From Aliivibrio sifiae (GTDB lineage Bacteria; Pseudomonadota; Gammaproteobacteria; Enterobacterales; Vibrionaceae): a stretch of 64,000 nt of DNA. Positions within the stretch are counted from its first letter, which is position 1; each line of letters opens with the position of its first letter. The stretch lies in contig NZ_MSCP01000001.1 in NCBI RefSeq assembly GCF_002954715.1, positions 1,582,118 to 1,646,117 on the forward strand. The letters run 5' to 3'. Shown here piece by piece: positions 24,322 to 35,598 of the stretch. The position numbers were made by a program, and so were the translations under genes. The notes beneath the pieces are model-generated. The model was given only the letters and a program-made list of their open reading frames with translations, was not told the origin of the DNA and did no database searches.

Positions 24322-25371
24322 TCATTTACGTGCGTTTAATTGCTCAGCAAAATCTAACATACGATTTAATGGAATAAGTGATTTCACACGGATCTCTTCA
24401 TCAACGAAAATCTCATGCTCTGCGCCACCTTCGTTTAAGGCTTTCTCAATCGCAACAAGACCATTCATCGCCATCCAAGGGCAATGCGCACAGCTACGGC
24501 AAGTTGCACCAGCTCCAGCAGTTGGAGCTTCTAATAATTCTTTTTCTGGAACCATTTGTTGCATCTTGAAGAAGATACCTTTGTCAGTTGCCACTATCAT
24601 TTTTTGTTGCGGTAATTCTTTGGCAGCTTTAATTAATTGACTAGTAGAACCAACCGCATCTGCCAACTCAACCACACTGGCCGGTGACTCTGGGTGAACA
24701 AGAACAGCTGCATCAGGATTAAGTGCTTTTGCATCTTTTAATGCTTTTGCTGAGAACTCATCATGAACAATACATTCGCCCTGCCATAACAGCATATCAG
24801 CGCCTGTTTTGTTCGCAATATATGAACCTAAATGACGGTCTGGCCCCCAGATGATTTTTTTGTCTTCATCATCCAAGTGTTCAACTATCTCTAATGCAAT
24901 ACTTGATGTTACAACCCAATCAGCACGAGCTTTAACCGCTGCTGATGTATTCGCATATACAACAACAGTATGATCAGGATGGGCATCACAAAAATCTGTA
25001 AATTTGTCTGCAGGACAGCCTAAATCCAAAGAGCATTCAGCTTCTAATGTTGGCATTAAGATGGTTTTTTCAGGCGTTAAAATCTTCGCAGATTCACCCA
25101 TAAATCGAACACCAGCAATGACTAATGTTTGTGCCTCATGACGATTACCAAACTTAGCCATTTCTAATGAATCACCAACAAAACCACCCGTTTCTTCAGC
25201 CAATGCTTGAATTTCAGGATCGGTATAGTAGTGAGCAATTAGTACCGCATTTTTATCGTTCAGTAACTGCTTAATTTTAGCTATGTATTGTGCTTTTTCA
25301 TCAGCACTTAGCTTCGTAGGTTTTGGTGGAAAAGGATATACTGTGTCGACGTGATCTAAAATATGGCCCAT
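24322..25371 (-). CDS. nadA: Quinolinate synthase A
   Basis: The 349-residue cytoplasmic enzyme condenses iminoaspartate with dihydroxyacetone phosphate to quinolinate, in de novo NAD synthesis. The three cysteines that hold its 4Fe-4S cluster are present: in ECSLDLGCP, in [11 protein letters not shown] and in the C-terminal [11 protein letters not shown]-terminal [18 protein letters not shown] is the classic substrate block. Length and start (MGHILDHVD) are normal for gammaproteobacteria. It lies downstream of tol-pal but is separated from it by a terminator. Confidence 0.95.
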   Translation of the reverse strand: MGHILDHVDTVYPFPPKPTKLSADEKAQYIAKIKQLLNDKNAVLIAHYYTDPEIQALAEETGGFVGDSLEMAKFGNRHEAQTLVIAGVRFMGESAKILTPEKTILMPTLEAECSLDLGCPADKFTDFCDAHPDHTVVVYANTSAAVKARADWVVTSSIALEIVEHLDDEDKKIIWGPDRHLGSYIANKTGADMLLWQGECIVHDEFSAKALKDAKALNPDAAVLVHPESPASVVELADAVGSTSQLIKAAKELPQQKMIVATDKGIFFKMQQMVPEKELLEAPTAGAGATCRSCAHCPWMAMNGLVAIEKALNEGGAEHEIFVDEEIRVKSLIPLNRMLDFAEQLNARK

Positions 25372-25448
25372 TGCTCAGCTCATTAATTTTTAAAAATAAT
25401 CTGAGCATTATACCCCTTATGGCATAGGCAGCAAGGCAGTGACAATAA

Positions 25449-25474
25449 AAAAAGGAGCTCATGAGCTCCTTTTT
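25449..25474 (-). terminator. Terminator of the tol-pal operon
   Basis: A nearly perfect palindrome, AAAAAGGAGCTC/GAGCTCCTTTTT, lies 10 nt after the cpoB stop on the minus strand. Confidence 0.9.
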
Positions 25475-25483
25475 ACGTTCGAT

Positions 25484-26251
25484 TTATAACGACTTCAACT
25501 GCTTATCCGCTGTTTTTGCGGTAGTGCTATCTGGGTACTCTTTAAGTACTTTTTGATAATATTTAGTTGCAGCTGCTTTGTTATTATTTCGTTTAGCAAG
25601 CTCACCTAATTTCAATAACGCATCTGCGCGTTTATTGGAGTCAGAATAACTTACTACTTTTGTAAAACTCTTAGCGGCTTCAATGTCATTCTTTTGCGCA
25701 AAATAAAGCTGACCTAGCCAATAATGTGCATTTGAGTTGTAAACCGAATCAGGATAGGCAGCAACAAAATCTTGGAATGCTTTAGTTGCTCCTGCATAAT
25801 CTTTTTTCTTTAAAATTAAATCAACCGCATTTTGATATGCTTCATTTTCATTAGTATCAGTAGCATAAGCACCTGAAGATGAAGTATCGGCAGTATCAGT
25901 TGGTGTTGTTACAGGAACTGGCTTCGCTGTTCTCAGTGTATCGATTTCAATGTATAGCTGACGTTGGCGCTCTAGCATTTGCTCAAGCTCATAGCTATTA
26001 CGTTCAACCGTTCCACGCATCTCTGATAACTCTTCAGATAAACCATCAAGTTGCTGCTGTAGTTGAAGCTGAATTTGATTACGGCTTTGAATTAAGCGTT
26101 CTAAACGCTCAATGCTTGAAAAGGATGCTGGAGCAGAAGACGTTGATGTTGCATTTAAATCAGTGACTGGAGCAGGAGCGGCGACCACAAGGGTCGCCGC
26201 ACTCGCCAGCAACGTAAGCGGAATAATTCGCTTAAGGTTACTGTATTTCAT
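25484..26251 (-). CDS. cpoB: Cell division coordinator CpoB (YbgF)
   Basis: The 255-residue periplasmic protein has a signal peptide (about 1-25), an N-terminal coiled coil that trimerises (about 45-105) and C-terminal TPR repeats (about 130-250: AYQNAVDLILKKKDYAGATKAFQDFVAAYP and following). CpoB links peptidoglycan synthesis by PBP1B to Tol-Pal driven outer-membrane constriction. It is the last gene of the operon, 25 nt after pal. Confidence 0.9.
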   Translation of the reverse strand: MKYSNLKRIIPLTLLASAATLVVAAPAPVTDLNATSTSSAPASFSSIERLERLIQSRNQIQLQLQQQLDGLSEELSEMRGTVERNSYELEQMLERQRQLYIEIDTLRTAKPVPVTTPTDTADTSSSGAYATDTNENEAYQNAVDLILKKKDYAGATKAFQDFVAAYPDSVYNSNAHYWLGQLYFAQKNDIEAAKSFTKVVSYSDSNKRADALLKLGELAKRNNNKAAATKYYQKVLKEYPDSTTAKTADKQLKSL

Positions 26252-26276
26252 ATAAGTCAGCCTTATAAACTGTCGA

Positions 26277-26840
26277 TTAGTATACTAATACTGCGCGACG
26301 GTTTTTAGCGTAATCTTCAGCAGATTGACCTAGTACTAGTGGCTTCTCTTCACCGTAGCTTACGATAGAGATTTGGTCAGCTGAAACACCTAGAGCTTGT
26401 AGGTATTTAGAAACAGCTTTAGCACGACGCTCGCCTAGTGCGATGTTGTACTCAGGAGTACCACGCTCATCAGCATGACCTTCTACTGTTACTTTAACGT
26501 CTGCATTAGCGCTTAAGAAAGCCGCGTGAGCTGCAAGCATATCTTCGTATTCAGAAGAAATTGTTGAGTTATCAAATGCGAAGTAAACAGTTTGAACTTT
26601 ACGAAGCTCTTGCTCTGCTTGAGCACGAACTTCTTCTTCAGTCATTTGAGCATCAGCATCGATAGCTGAAACAACTGTTGTATCAGTTTGGCCTTCAGCG
26701 CCAGTTGTTTGAGTTTCTGCAGCATTTGTTGATTCTTGGCCAGCAGTACTGTCAGTTGCGCTGTCGCTAGAACTACAAGCAGAAAGAGCAACCACAGGCA
26801 GCGCGATTAAAAGACTCTTAAGAAGTTTATTTAGTTGCAT
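26277..26840 (-). CDS. pal: Peptidoglycan-associated lipoprotein Pal
   Basis: The 187-residue lipoprotein starts MQLNKLLK, with lipobox LSAC (Cys22). A Ser/Thr/Glu-rich linker (about 23-75) leads to an OmpA-like peptidoglycan-binding domain (about 80-187) with [33 protein letters not shown] and the end NRRAVLVY. The frame is open back to a GTG at 26891, but that would add 17 residues before the signal peptide, so I take 26840. It anchors the outer membrane to peptidoglycan and binds TolB. Confidence 0.95.
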   Translation of the reverse strand: MQLNKLLKSLLIALPVVALSACSSSDSATDSTAGQESTNAAETQTTGAEGQTDTTVVSAIDADAQMTEEEVRAQAEQELRKVQTVYFAFDNSTISSEYEDMLAAHAAFLSANADVKVTVEGHADERGTPEYNIALGERRAKAVSKYLQALGVSADQISIVSYGEEKPLVLGQSAEDYAKNRRAVLVY

Positions 26841-26872
26841 TATATTTTCCTTATTTCCTAAATATTTAGTAG

Positions 26873-28225
26873 CTATAAAAATGGCGACCACGCTGGTGCC
26901 CTTACACGTCCGTTTGTCGCTGGTAAGCGAGCTTTAAAACGGCCATCTATAGAAACCATTGAAAGTACATTCTGTTTTCTATACATGGAACTGTAGATCA
27001 CCATGCCGCCATTTGGCGCAATACTTGGTGACTCATCCAGTAGTGTCTTGGTTAAGACCTGGACGGCACCGGTTTCTAAATCTTGTTTCGCTAGATTAAA
27101 TCCAGTCTCTGAGCGATTAACCATAACGATAAATTTACCATCTGGAGTAATCTGCCCACCAAGATTTTGACTGCCTTGCCAGGTTAAACGTTTTGTTGAA
27201 CCGTCTTGTAAATTTACTCTATAAATCTGAGGTTTACCACCCCGATCTGAAGTAAATATTAAAGACTTGTTATCAGGAGCCCAAAAAGGTTCCGTATTAT
27301 TCGATCTTCCGCGCGTAATTTGGCGCATTTTTTTCGTTTGTAAGTTTACAATATAAACCTGCAAGCTTCCTGTTTTTGACAATACGATAGCAAGTTCTTT
27401 ACCATCATGAGAAAAACGTGGCGCTCCATTATGACGAGGGTAAGAGGCGATTAATTCTCGCTTACCCGTATAAATATTCATAATAAAAACTTGTGATTTT
27501 CTATTTTCAAAACTTACATACGCTAACTTTTTACCATCAGGTGACCATGCTGGTGACATAATTGGTTGTTTTGATTTTAAAACTAAACGTTCATTGTAGC
27601 CATCATAGTCAGCAATACGCAGTTGATATGGGTATTGTACTTTCTCATTCACAACAACATAAACAACTCGAGTAAGAAAAGCCCCTCTTTCACCCGTCAA
27701 CTTTTCATAAACAACATCCGAAATACGATGCGCATACTTACGAAGCTGCTTTGTCGATAATGTCGCGACTTTATTTACTAGAATATGGTCTTGTGTTGCA
27801 ACTAATTCACCACTGTTGTTAAGTGCTTTTGAGTTACCTTTTGTTAATTGACCACGAACGACGTCAATGAGTTTATAAGTAACTTCATACTTACCTTGAG
27901 CATTAAGCTTAACTTCACCCGTAACAATCGCATCAACCCCCATTTTAGTCCAAGCTTCGTAATTAATATCCGAATCTTTATAAGGAGTTTGAGGCATCTT
28001 ATTCGTCGCTACCGGACTAAATTTACCACTACGCTGCAAATCAGATGAAATAATAGCAGAGATATCTTGTGGTAACTTGCCTTCACCATGCCATTTAAAA
28101 GGCACAATGCCTATTGGTCTTGCTGAATCTACGCCTTCAGTAATAACCAGTTCTAATTCTGCTCTTGCGATCTGACTAAAACTTAAACAGATGACAAAAA
28201 GAGTTAATATCCATCGTTTAAACAC
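26873..28225 (-). CDS. tolB: Tol-Pal system protein TolB
   Basis: The 450-residue periplasmic protein has a signal peptide (about 1-22), an N-terminal alpha/beta domain and a six-bladed beta-propeller built from [12 protein letters not shown]-type repeats (about 200-440). It binds Pal through the propeller and TolA through its N terminus. It lies 10 nt after tolA in the operon. Length and repeats are normal. Confidence 0.95.
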   Translation of the reverse strand: MFKRWILTLFVICLSFSQIARAELELVITEGVDSARPIGIVPFKWHGEGKLPQDISAIISSDLQRSGKFSPVATNKMPQTPYKDSDINYEAWTKMGVDAIVTGEVKLNAQGKYEVTYKLIDVVRGQLTKGNSKALNNSGELVATQDHILVNKVATLSTKQLRKYAHRISDVVYEKLTGERGAFLTRVVYVVVNEKVQYPYQLRIADYDGYNERLVLKSKQPIMSPAWSPDGKKLAYVSFENRKSQVFIMNIYTGKRELIASYPRHNGAPRFSHDGKELAIVLSKTGSLQVYIVNLQTKKMRQITRGRSNNTEPFWAPDNKSLIFTSDRGGKPQIYRVNLQDGSTKRLTWQGSQNLGGQITPDGKFIVMVNRSETGFNLAKQDLETGAVQVLTKTLLDESPSIAPNGGMVIYSSMYRKQNVLSMVSIDGRFKARLPATNGRVRAPAWSPFL

Positions 28226-28235
28226 TTGTTCTTCC

Positions 28236-29270
28236 TTATTCTGGCTCTACCGTAAGGTTTATGTTTGTTAGTTTAGTAACAACATCACCGTCAGTTGGCA
28301 TTGGGAATACATTTACTTTTGTTACTGCCGTTTTCGCTGCACGGCATACTTGTGCGTCACCACTTAATGTTGTCACAGATAGCAACAACCCTGATGATGC
28401 TAATTTAATTTTCACACGACAGCTTTTACCTCTGTAGGCTTCATCTGTTAATAAATTCTGTTGAATCATCTGAGTATAAATAGCACCGTATCGATTAACT
28501 TCATCATCAATATGCTGTTGTTTCGCAGAGCTATTTTGAACGGTCTCATCTTCTAAACCAGCAAAAATATCATTTAAAGCGGCTTCTTTCTGTTTACGCT
28601 CTGCTTCTGCTTTTACTGCTCGAGCTTTATCTTGTCGTGCTTTTTCTGCCGCAGCTTTCGCTTTTTCCACTCGTTCAGCTTCAGCCTTCGCTTTCTTATC
28701 AGCTTCTGCTTTAGCCGCTTTTTCTTTGGCTATTTTTTCTTTAGCTAAACGTTCTTTTTCTGCTTTAGCCGCTCGTTCTTTATCTACTCTAGCTTTCTCT
28801 GCTGACGCTTTAGCCGCTTTCTCTTTATCTGCTTTTATTTTAGCAACTCTGGCCGCTTCAGTCTTTGCTGCTGTTTCAGCTTTACGCTTTCGATCATTTT
28901 CAGCAGCGATGGCTTTCTTTCTATCATCTTCTGCTTTACGAGCTGCTTTTTTTTCTTTGACTTGCTGTTCTTTAAGTTTACGAATTCGGTCTTCTTCTAC
29001 TTTACGGTTTTTTTCTAATTGGGCCGCTTGTTGTTTTAATCGTTTTAAACGCTCTTTTTCTGCACGTTCAGCTCTTTCTCTTTCTTGACGAATTTGAGAT
29101 GCTTGTTTTGCAATAGTGTTAGGATCAATCACAACAGCTTGAATAGTATTAGGCTTCGCCTTTTCATCCAAAGAAAAATCACTTCCAAAAAGCAGCGCTG
29201 CAACGAGTAGCAAATGCAACACGACAGAAACAATGATGGCGAAGGTGTAATTATTATCCGATTTCATCAA
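28236..29270 (-). CDS. tolA: Tol-Pal system protein TolA
   Basis: The 344-residue protein has one N-terminal membrane helix (about 10-28). A very long Lys/Ala/Glu helical domain (about 60-225) follows with short repeats such as [20 protein letters not shown], then a C-terminal periplasmic domain with a Cys pair (GKSC and AQVC). It transmits proton-motive force energy from TolQR to Pal/TolB, and its C-terminal domain is used by filamentous phages and colicins in other species. The low-complexity part may vary in length between strains. Confidence 0.95.
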   Translation of the reverse strand: MMKSDNNYTFAIIVSVVLHLLLVAALLFGSDFSLDEKAKPNTIQAVVIDPNTIAKQASQIRQERERAERAEKERLKRLKQQAAQLEKNRKVEEDRIRKLKEQQVKEKKAARKAEDDRKKAIAAENDRKRKAETAAKTEAARVAKIKADKEKAAKASAEKARVDKERAAKAEKERLAKEKIAKEKAAKAEADKKAKAEAERVEKAKAAAEKARQDKARAVKAEAERKQKEAALNDIFAGLEDETVQNSSAKQQHIDDEVNRYGAIYTQMIQQNLLTDEAYRGKSCRVKIKLASSGLLLSVTTLSGDAQVCRAAKTAVTKVNVFPMPTDGDVVTKLTNINLTVEPE

Positions 29271-29282
29271 TGATTATTCACT

Positions 29283-29729
29283 CTATTCCTTGAGATCGGT
29301 AAGTAATCCAACTTTACTTACCCCTGCACGGCTTAATTCATCAAGAACTAAAACTATCTCTGAATATGGCGTGCTAGCATCACCACCAACCGCAACGGGT
29401 GAATTAGGTTTAATACTCAGCTCAGCTTTAACGTTAGTGATCATCTCTTGCATTGACATTGGTCGGCGAACTTCTTGGTTATCCACACTTAAACCAAGAT
29501 TACCGTCTTTATCAACTTCAACTATGATAAACGTGGCATTTGGGTCTTCCCCTGCCATTGCTTGTGCTGATTTAGTATTCGTCATCTCTGGAAGTTCAAC
29601 ATCAACACCCTGAGTAACAAATGGAGCGGTTACCATAAAGATAATTAATAGTACTAACATGACATCAATGTATGGAACAACATTGATTTCTGCTGTTAAT
29701 TTTCTTTTCTTTGGTTGATAGCCAGACAT
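29283..29729 (-). CDS. tolR: Tol-Pal system protein TolR
   Basis: The 148-residue inner-membrane protein has a single helix (about 18-38) carrying the proton-channel Asp in NVVPYIDVMLVLLIIFMV, and a periplasmic ExbD-like domain. It forms the proton-driven stator with TolQ. Its start overlaps the tolQ stop by one base, and tolA follows after 12 nt. Confidence 0.95.
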   Translation of the reverse strand: MSGYQPKKRKLTAEINVVPYIDVMLVLLIIFMVTAPFVTQGVDVELPEMTNTKSAQAMAGEDPNATFIIVEVDKDGNLGLSVDNQEVRRPMSMQEMITNVKAELSIKPNSPVAVGGDASTPYSEIVLVLDELSRAGVSKVGLLTDLKE

Positions 29730-30415
29730 TACTTCTCCTGACTTGTCATTGCTTGACGGTGCAAGATGCTTGAGAATTCATCCATAAATGCCGCGTAGTT
29801 ATGCTCTAACTTGCCTACTTTTACACTTAAACGGTTATATGCGATTACTGCTGGAATTGCCGCGAATAGACCCATAGCCGTTGCTACAAGTGCTTCGGCA
29901 ATACCTGGGGCTACCATCGCTAGCGTCGCTTGCTTTACCGCACCTAACGCGATGAATGCATGCATGATGCCCCATACTGTACCAAATAAGCCAATGTATG
30001 GTGTAATAGAACCAACAGTTGCTAGAAATGGAAGGTTAGTCTCAAGAGCATCTACTTCACGAGATACCGTTACGCGCATAGCTCGAATTGTTCCATCCAT
30101 TACTGCATCCGATGAAGAACCATTAACTCTAGATAAACGTGCAAATTCATTAAAACCAGAATAGAAGATTTTTTCTGTGCCACTAATTCTTTCTTTACGA
30201 ACTTTAACTTCATTAAATAATTGCGCGAGATCCATGCCTGACCAAAATTTATCTTCAAAACGTTCGGCATCAGTACGAGCAACAGCTAACACTTTCGAGC
30301 GCTTAAAAATCATCGCCCATGACATTACAGATAAGCTCAATAAAATAAGCATCACGATCTTAACTAATAAACTAGCTTGTAAAAATAGATCGAGAATTGA
30401 TAATTCACCTGTCAC
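29729..30415 (-). CDS. tolQ: Tol-Pal system protein TolQ
   Basis: The 228-residue MotA/ExbB-type protein has three membrane helices (about 15-36, 135-160, 170-195), with [20 protein letters not shown] and [21 protein letters not shown] in the conserved C-terminal pair. It forms the pentameric proton channel driving TolA. It overlaps ybgC by 11 nt. Confidence 0.95.
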   Translation of the reverse strand: MTGELSILDLFLQASLLVKIVMLILLSLSVMSWAMIFKRSKVLAVARTDAERFEDKFWSGMDLAQLFNEVKVRKERISGTEKIFYSGFNEFARLSRVNGSSSDAVMDGTIRAMRVTVSREVDALETNLPFLATVGSITPYIGLFGTVWGIMHAFIALGAVKQATLAMVAPGIAEALVATAMGLFAAIPAVIAYNRLSVKVGKLEHNYAAFMDEFSSILHRQAMTSQEK

Positions 30416-30815
30416 AAGATATCTCCGATAATATAAATAATGGTATCGCTGTTGGTTTCATTTTAGCGTTATCAATACAGGCTACCTTAACTGTAGCTTT
30501 GCACAATACTTTCCCTTCAAAATTAACCAATAACTGACAAAAGGTCAGTGATACCCTTTTAATTTCTGTTATGAATGTTTCAACAATAAGATGCTCATCT
30601 AATCGAGCACCTTGAATAAAGTCCATCGTTACATTTTTAACGACAAATCCAACTGATTTTTCTAAAAGCACTTGTTGGGAGACACCATGTTGGCGTAATA
30701 ATTCCGTTCGTGCTCGTTCAAAAAATTTAAGATAATTTGAATGGTAAACAACACCACCGGCGTCGGTATCTTCATAATAAATGGTAATAGGCCATTTAAA
30801 TGCACTTTTATCCAC
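30405..30815 (-). CDS. ybgC: Acyl-CoA thioesterase YbgC
   Basis: This 136-residue hotdog-fold thioesterase has the active-site segment [26 protein letters not shown] (about 12-38), with the catalytic Asp. It hydrolyses acyl-CoA or acyl-ACP and is associated with phospholipid enzymes in other species. It is the first gene of the tol-pal operon, overlapping tolQ. Confidence 0.92.
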   Translation of the reverse strand: MDKSAFKWPITIYYEDTDAGGVVYHSNYLKFFERARTELLRQHGVSQQVLLEKSVGFVVKNVTMDFIQGARLDEHLIVETFITEIKRVSLTFCQLLVNFEGKVLCKATVKVACIDNAKMKPTAIPLFILSEISCDR

Positions 30816-30920
30816 TGTACATTTCTCTTTTTATTGAAAAATTAGATGCTAACTATAACTGATAATTGACTATTTTCACTATATCAAATCTGGATTTTGG
30901 AGTTAAATCGTCAAAAAAAA

Positions 30921-30956
30921 AAGCGGGTCATTACTTTAAAAAGTAACAAACCGCTT
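30921..30956 (-). terminator. Terminator of the cyd operon
   Basis: The minus-strand stem AAGCGG.../...CCGCTT encloses a second AT pairing (TTACTTT/AAAGTAA) and is followed by ten Ts. It lies 41 nt after ybgE. Confidence 0.8.
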
Positions 30957-30997
30957 AGTATGATGTTCCAATATACAAATTTTATTGGATGCTAAAA

Positions 30998-31300
30998 CTA
31001 CATGAAATAAAGGTAGCTAAAGTATCCCAAAATTAATATTGAAAAATACGGACTAAATAATAATTTCCAAATCCATTTCTGTGGAACAAATCCAACAGCA
31101 AAAATGAATGCCGTACATACCGAATAAATTAAGCCAGGAGCTAATAACCCACCAAAGCCACCAATTTGTTCAGAATATACCGTTGGCTCCCACATAAGCA
31201 TTGCCATGTGAAAGATAGCCGCTCCAACTAATAACAATCGTACGATAATATTATTAATTGGGCGTTGAACATTATCTATTTTGTCAGCGAAATTACTCAC
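30998..31300 (-). CDS. ybgE: Cyd operon protein YbgE
   Basis: The 100-residue inner-membrane protein has three predicted helices and is found after cydX in many gammaproteobacteria; its exact role is unsettled. It starts with GTG and overlaps cydX by 8 nt. Confidence 0.85.
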   Translation of the reverse strand: MSNFADKIDNVQRPINNIIVRLLLVGAAIFHMAMLMWEPTVYSEQIGGFGGLLAPGLIYSVCTAFIFAVGFVPQKWIWKLLFSPYFSILILGYFSYLYFM

Positions 31301-31400
31301 TGTCTTTGTCCATCATTTCTGAATGCTCTAACCAAAGTGCATTAATGATTGCAAACGAACATGCTAATAGCACGCCTAGAATCCATGCGAAATACCACAT
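31293..31400 (-). CDS. cydX: Cytochrome bd small subunit CydX
   Basis: The 35-residue single-helix protein starts MWYFAWILGVLLACSFAI and ends in a charged EMMDKDSE tail. The N-terminal part is nearly identical to E. coli CydX (MWYFAWILGTLLACSF). It stabilises the CydAB haem groups and is needed for full oxidase activity. It lies 12 nt after cydB. Confidence 0.95.
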   Translation of the reverse strand: MWYFAWILGVLLACSFAIINALWLEHSEMMDKDSE

Positions 31401-31412
31401 AATAAATATTCC

Positions 31413-32549
31413 TTAGTATAGAGACGTTTTGTTCTCTTCGATGAATTTAGCATCAAGACGACCAAACATTTTGTAGTACGTCCAAATAGTATAAGTAAGA
31501 ATAATTGGAACCATTACAACAGCAACGCCTGTCATGATTTTCAATGTTAACTCACTTGAAGTTGCATCCCACATAGTTAAACCATGATCAGGATTAAAGC
31601 TTGATGGCATTACGAATGGGAATAAAGCAAAACCAGACGTTAAAATAACACCAGCATTCGTTAAACTTGAGCTTAAGAATGCTAAACCACCGATGTTGGC
31701 ACGAGAAGCAATAATCGTAACGATTGGCATCACTACCGCTAGGATTGGAGCAATCCAAAGTAATGGGTATTCATTGTAATTATTAAACAATGCACCTACT
31801 TCACGAATCACGTCTTTATTTAGAGGATCTGACGGTGCGTTATGATCAAGTACACTTGTAATTACATAACCTTCGATACTTTGAGCCCAGAAGCCTGCAA
31901 TAACAAATAGCACGATTACCGCTAAGCTACAGATCATTGCTACATTACGAGAACGTGAATGAAGTTCATCCGTCGTTTTCATTTGTAGCCATGTTGCACC
32001 TTGTGTGATGAACATTGCTGAGCTAACTAAACCACACAATAATGCGAATGGGTTAAGCAGTTCAAAGAAACCACCATGATAGCTAAGCATCATTAAGTTA
32101 TTAAGCTCAAATGGTACACCTTGAAGTAGATTACCAAATGCAACACCAAAAATTACTGGTGGAACAAAGCTACCGATAAAGATCGCTGCATCCCACGCTG
32201 AACGCCAGCGTTTGTCTTCAATTTTAGAGCGGTAGTCAAACCCTACAGGGCGGAACCACAATGACGCTAATGTTACGATCATTGCTAGGTAAAAACCTGA
32301 GAATGATGCGGCGTAAACTAATGGCCATGCTGCAAATAGAGCACCACCTGCGGTGATTAACCATACTTGGTTACCATCCCAGTGAGGTGCAATTGAGTTA
32401 ATCATAACTCGACGTTCTGAATCTGTTTTACCGATAACGGGTACTAGAGCACCAACACCCATATCGAAACCATCTGTTACAGCGAACCCAATCAGTAATA
32501 CACCGATCAATGCCCACCAAACAAATCGCAATACTTCATAATCAAACAT
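31413..32549 (-). CDS. cydB: Cytochrome bd oxidase subunit II
   Basis: The 378-residue inner-membrane protein has eight or nine helices and the family blocks GFDMGVGALVPVIG, WDGNQVWLITAGGALFAAWP and WFRPVGFDYRSK. With CydA it forms the high-affinity quinol oxidase used at low oxygen. Length matches the E. coli protein. Confidence 0.96.
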   Translation of the reverse strand: MFDYEVLRFVWWALIGVLLIGFAVTDGFDMGVGALVPVIGKTDSERRVMINSIAPHWDGNQVWLITAGGALFAAWPLVYAASFSGFYLAMIVTLASLWFRPVGFDYRSKIEDKRWRSAWDAAIFIGSFVPPVIFGVAFGNLLQGVPFELNNLMMLSYHGGFFELLNPFALLCGLVSSAMFITQGATWLQMKTTDELHSRSRNVAMICSLAVIVLFVIAGFWAQSIEGYVITSVLDHNAPSDPLNKDVIREVGALFNNYNEYPLLWIAPILAVVMPIVTIIASRANIGGLAFLSSSLTNAGVILTSGFALFPFVMPSSFNPDHGLTMWDATSSELTLKIMTGVAVVMVPIILTYTIWTYYKMFGRLDAKFIEENKTSLY

Positions 32550-32566
32550 TGCTCAAATCTCCGTTT

Positions 32567-34156
32567 TTATGCTTCTACTTGACGAGTTAATTTCGCTTCT
32601 GAATCCTGACCATCTTGCTCAAAGTGGTAGCGACCTGTTTTCAGACTACTTGGACCTTTGCGCGCAAACTTCACCATTAGGTAAACTTCAGCAATCAAGA
32701 ATATCGTGTATAAGCCAATGATTGCAGCCATTGAGATTAGAATCTCTGTTGCTGTCAATGCTGATGCTGCGACGTTAACTGGTAGAATTTCACCAACAGC
32801 CCATGGTTGACGACCATACTCGGCAACAAACCAACCTGCTTCAATCGCAATCCATGGTAGAGGCATACCAAATAAGGCAGCTTTAAGTAACCATGATTTT
32901 TGACCAATTTTCTGACGACATGTCTGAACAAAAGCAAAACCAAAGATAAGTAGCATTGCTACACCACAAGCAACCATGATACGGAACGAGAAAAACAGTG
33001 GCCATACCGTAGGGATTGAGTCATCTGCTGCCGCTTTGATTTGCTCTTCTGTTGCATCAACAACTTTGTCAGTATAACGCTTAAGTAATAAGCCATAACC
33101 TAAGTCATGTTTAACATCATCAAATGCTGCAATGTTTTCAGGTGTTTTATCACCATTACGCAATTTTTCTAGCAATTCATAAGCAACCATACCGTTACGG
33201 ATACGTACTTCATGCTGTTCTTTTAAATCACGTAAGCCTGTTACTTGTTTATCAAATGAACGCGTTGCAATAATACCCATTACATATGGGATCTTAATTG
33301 CGTAATCCGTTTCCATTGACTCTTGGTTTGGTAAACCAAATACAGTAAAGGCTGCTGGTGCTTCTTCTGTATGCCATTCAGCTTCAATTGCTGCTAGCTT
33401 AACTTGTTGAACTTCACCTAGCTCATAGCCAGATTCATCACCCAATACCATTACAGATAAAATTGATGCCATACCAAAAGAGGCTGCAATTGCAAATGAA
33501 CGACGAGCAAACGCAATATCACGACCTTTCAGAAGATAGTAAGAGCTCACACCAAGAACAAACATTGCACCACAAGTATAACCAGAAGCAACGGTATGAA
33601 CGAACTTAACTTGAGCAACAGGGTTTAATACCACCTCTGCAAAGCTAACCATTTCCATACGCATTGTTTCAAAGTTAAATTCAGCACCCACAGGGTTCTG
33701 CATCCAACCATTAGCAACTAGAATCCAAAGTGCTGAGAAGTTAGAACCTAAAGCAACCAACCACGTTACTGTAAGGTGCTGACGTTTTGATAAACGATCC
33801 CAACCAAAGAAGAATAAACCTACAAAAGTAGATTCTAGGAAGAAAGCCATTAGTGCTTCGATGGCAAGAGGTGCCCCGAAGATATCACCAACATAGTGAG
33901 AATAATAAGCCCAGTTAGTACCAAACTGGAACTCCATCGTTAGGCCCGTAGCAACACCTAATGCGAAGTTAATACCAAACAATTTACCCCAGAACTTTGT
34001 CATGTCCTTGTAGATTTGTTTGTCGGTCATTACATATAACGACTCCATGATAGCCAATAGAAAGGCCATACCTAAAGTCAGAGGAACGAATAGGAAGTGA
34101 TACATCGCTGTCATTGCAAACTGCAATCGCGATAACTCCACTACATCAGTGATCAT
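32567..34156 (-). CDS. cydA: Cytochrome bd oxidase subunit I
   Basis: The 529-residue subunit carries the haems b558, b595 and d. The N-terminal [12 protein letters not shown] holds the His ligand near position 19, and the quinol-binding loop (about 250-340) and [13 protein letters not shown] near residue 440 are present. It is the first gene of cydABX-ybgE. In related bacteria it is controlled by ArcA and FNR; no firm site can be named here. Confidence 0.96.
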   Translation of the reverse strand: MITDVVELSRLQFAMTAMYHFLFVPLTLGMAFLLAIMESLYVMTDKQIYKDMTKFWGKLFGINFALGVATGLTMEFQFGTNWAYYSHYVGDIFGAPLAIEALMAFFLESTFVGLFFFGWDRLSKRQHLTVTWLVALGSNFSALWILVANGWMQNPVGAEFNFETMRMEMVSFAEVVLNPVAQVKFVHTVASGYTCGAMFVLGVSSYYLLKGRDIAFARRSFAIAASFGMASILSVMVLGDESGYELGEVQQVKLAAIEAEWHTEEAPAAFTVFGLPNQESMETDYAIKIPYVMGIIATRSFDKQVTGLRDLKEQHEVRIRNGMVAYELLEKLRNGDKTPENIAAFDDVKHDLGYGLLLKRYTDKVVDATEEQIKAAADDSIPTVWPLFFSFRIMVACGVAMLLIFGFAFVQTCRQKIGQKSWLLKAALFGMPLPWIAIEAGWFVAEYGRQPWAVGEILPVNVAASALTATEILISMAAIIGLYTIFLIAEVYLMVKFARKGPSSLKTGRYHFEQDGQDSEAKLTRQVEA

Positions 34157-34443
34157 GAGAACTCCTTTGTGTCAGGCTGAATGACACAGTGCTTTCACTC
34201 TATTTGGGTGAATGTGACACTATTTTATGGCTCTAATCGTTATAACCGTATTGGTAGCCATAAAGTGTTACATGATTGTGTAAAAAACGTTAGCTTAATG
34301 TTAAGCATAACCTAATATAGAACTCGCTAATATTAATAGGAAATACGATATCTTTCAAAAGATTTGTCCCTTTTTTGAAAGTTAATTACAGTTTTTTTTA
34401 CATAAACACATGTTTTTCACACTTTACACATTTCTCATACGAA
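34157..34443 (-). promoter_or_regulatory. Leader and promoter region of cydA, with two hairpins
   Basis: Two inverted repeats lie in the probable 5' leader: GTGTCA/TGACAC (34169-34187), just upstream of the ribosome site, and TTTATGGCT/AGCCATAAA (34224-34264). Farther up is CTTTCAAAA...TTTTGAAAG (near 34352). No gene is seen. Confidence 0.45.
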
Positions 34444-34471
34444 AAAGCGGATGATTTTGATCACCCGCTTT
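34444..34471 (-). terminator. Terminator of ruvB
   Basis: The minus-strand stem AAAGCGG/CCGCTTT encloses an inner TGAT/ATCA pairing and is followed by TTT. Confidence 0.85.
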
Positions 34472-34529
34472 CACTAAACTTATTGTTTTATTAATACACT
34501 ATGACAAATTATGAATAGATGGTCTTTGT

Positions 34530-35543
34530 CTATTTATCTGGTCTATCAATACCAAAATGCAAATAAGCTCGATCAGAAACTATTCGCCCTCTTGGTGTTC
34601 TCTGCAAGTAACCTTGTTGAATTAAATAAGGTTCGATTACATCCTCAATGGTATCTCTTTCTTCACCAATAGCGGCGGCAATGTTATCAAGCCCTACTGG
34701 ACCGCCATCAAACTTTTCCATAATAGCTAATAATAATTTTCTATCCATATAATCAAAGCCTCGAACATCAACATCAAGCATATTCAACGCTTTATCTGCA
34801 ATATCTGAAGAAATATGGCTATCACTCATTACATCCGCATAATCTCGTACTCGACGTAATAATCTGTTCGCAATTCGTGGTGTTCCACGAGCACGACGAG
34901 CAACTTCAAGTGCACCCTCAGATTCCATGGAAAGGTCCAAGCAATCAGCACTACGTTGAACAATATATTTAAGGTCATCAACATTATAATATTCTAAGCG
35001 CTGTACGATACCAAAACGATCACGCAATGGAGACGTTAATGATCCCGCTCTAGTGGTTGCACCAATTAAAGTAAAAGGGGGTAAATCAATTTTGATTGAA
35101 CGTGCTGCTGGACCTTCACCAATCATAATATCTAATTGATAATCTTCCATTGCTGGATACAGTATTTCTTCAACAACAGGGCTTAATCGATGAATCTCAT
35201 CAATAAATAAAATGTCGTTTTCTTCTAAGTTAGTCAGAAGCGCAGCCAAGTCTCCTGCTTTTTCAAGAACAGGGCCAGAAGTCGTACGAATATTTACTTC
35301 CATCTCGTTGGCAACGATATTCGCTAATGTCGTTTTACCCAAGCCTGGAGGACCAAAAATCAATAAATGATCGAGGGGTTCATTACGCATTTGGGCAGCT
35401 TTAATGAAAATTTCCATCTGGCTGCGAACATGATCTTGGCCTCTATAGTCTTCTAATTTTTTCGGACGTATTGCCCGATCAATCACTTCTTCTTCACGAA
35501 AAACAGGGTTATCAGCAGCAATAAGGCGATCAGCTTCAATCAT
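34530..35543 (-). CDS. ruvB: Holliday junction helicase motor RuvB
   Basis: The 337-residue AAA+ ATPase has Walker [10 protein letters not shown] (about 66-74), Walker B FIDEIHRL, sensor [17 protein letters not shown] and a C-terminal winged helix. It drives branch migration with RuvA. It lies 55 nt after ruvA. Confidence 0.97.
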   Translation of the reverse strand: MIEADRLIAADNPVFREEEVIDRAIRPKKLEDYRGQDHVRSQMEIFIKAAQMRNEPLDHLLIFGPPGLGKTTLANIVANEMEVNIRTTSGPVLEKAGDLAALLTNLEENDILFIDEIHRLSPVVEEILYPAMEDYQLDIMIGEGPAARSIKIDLPPFTLIGATTRAGSLTSPLRDRFGIVQRLEYYNVDDLKYIVQRSADCLDLSMESEGALEVARRARGTPRIANRLLRRVRDYADVMSDSHISSDIADKALNMLDVDVRGFDYMDRKLLLAIMEKFDGGPVGLDNIAAAIGEERDTIEDVIEPYLIQQGYLQRTPRGRIVSDRAYLHFGIDRPDK

Positions 35544-35598
35544 AAAAAGGCACTCAGCGATTCAATAAATAAATAGTAATAAAGAATAATGAAAATAG

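Noticed and set aside
26841-26891. Upstream GTG start for pal
   Set aside because: It would put 17 residues before the lipoprotein signal peptide and lies inside the tolB end.
28726-29088. 120-codon plus-strand frame opposite tolA
   Set aside because: It is a shadow of the Lys/Ala/Glu-rich low-complexity tolA sequence.
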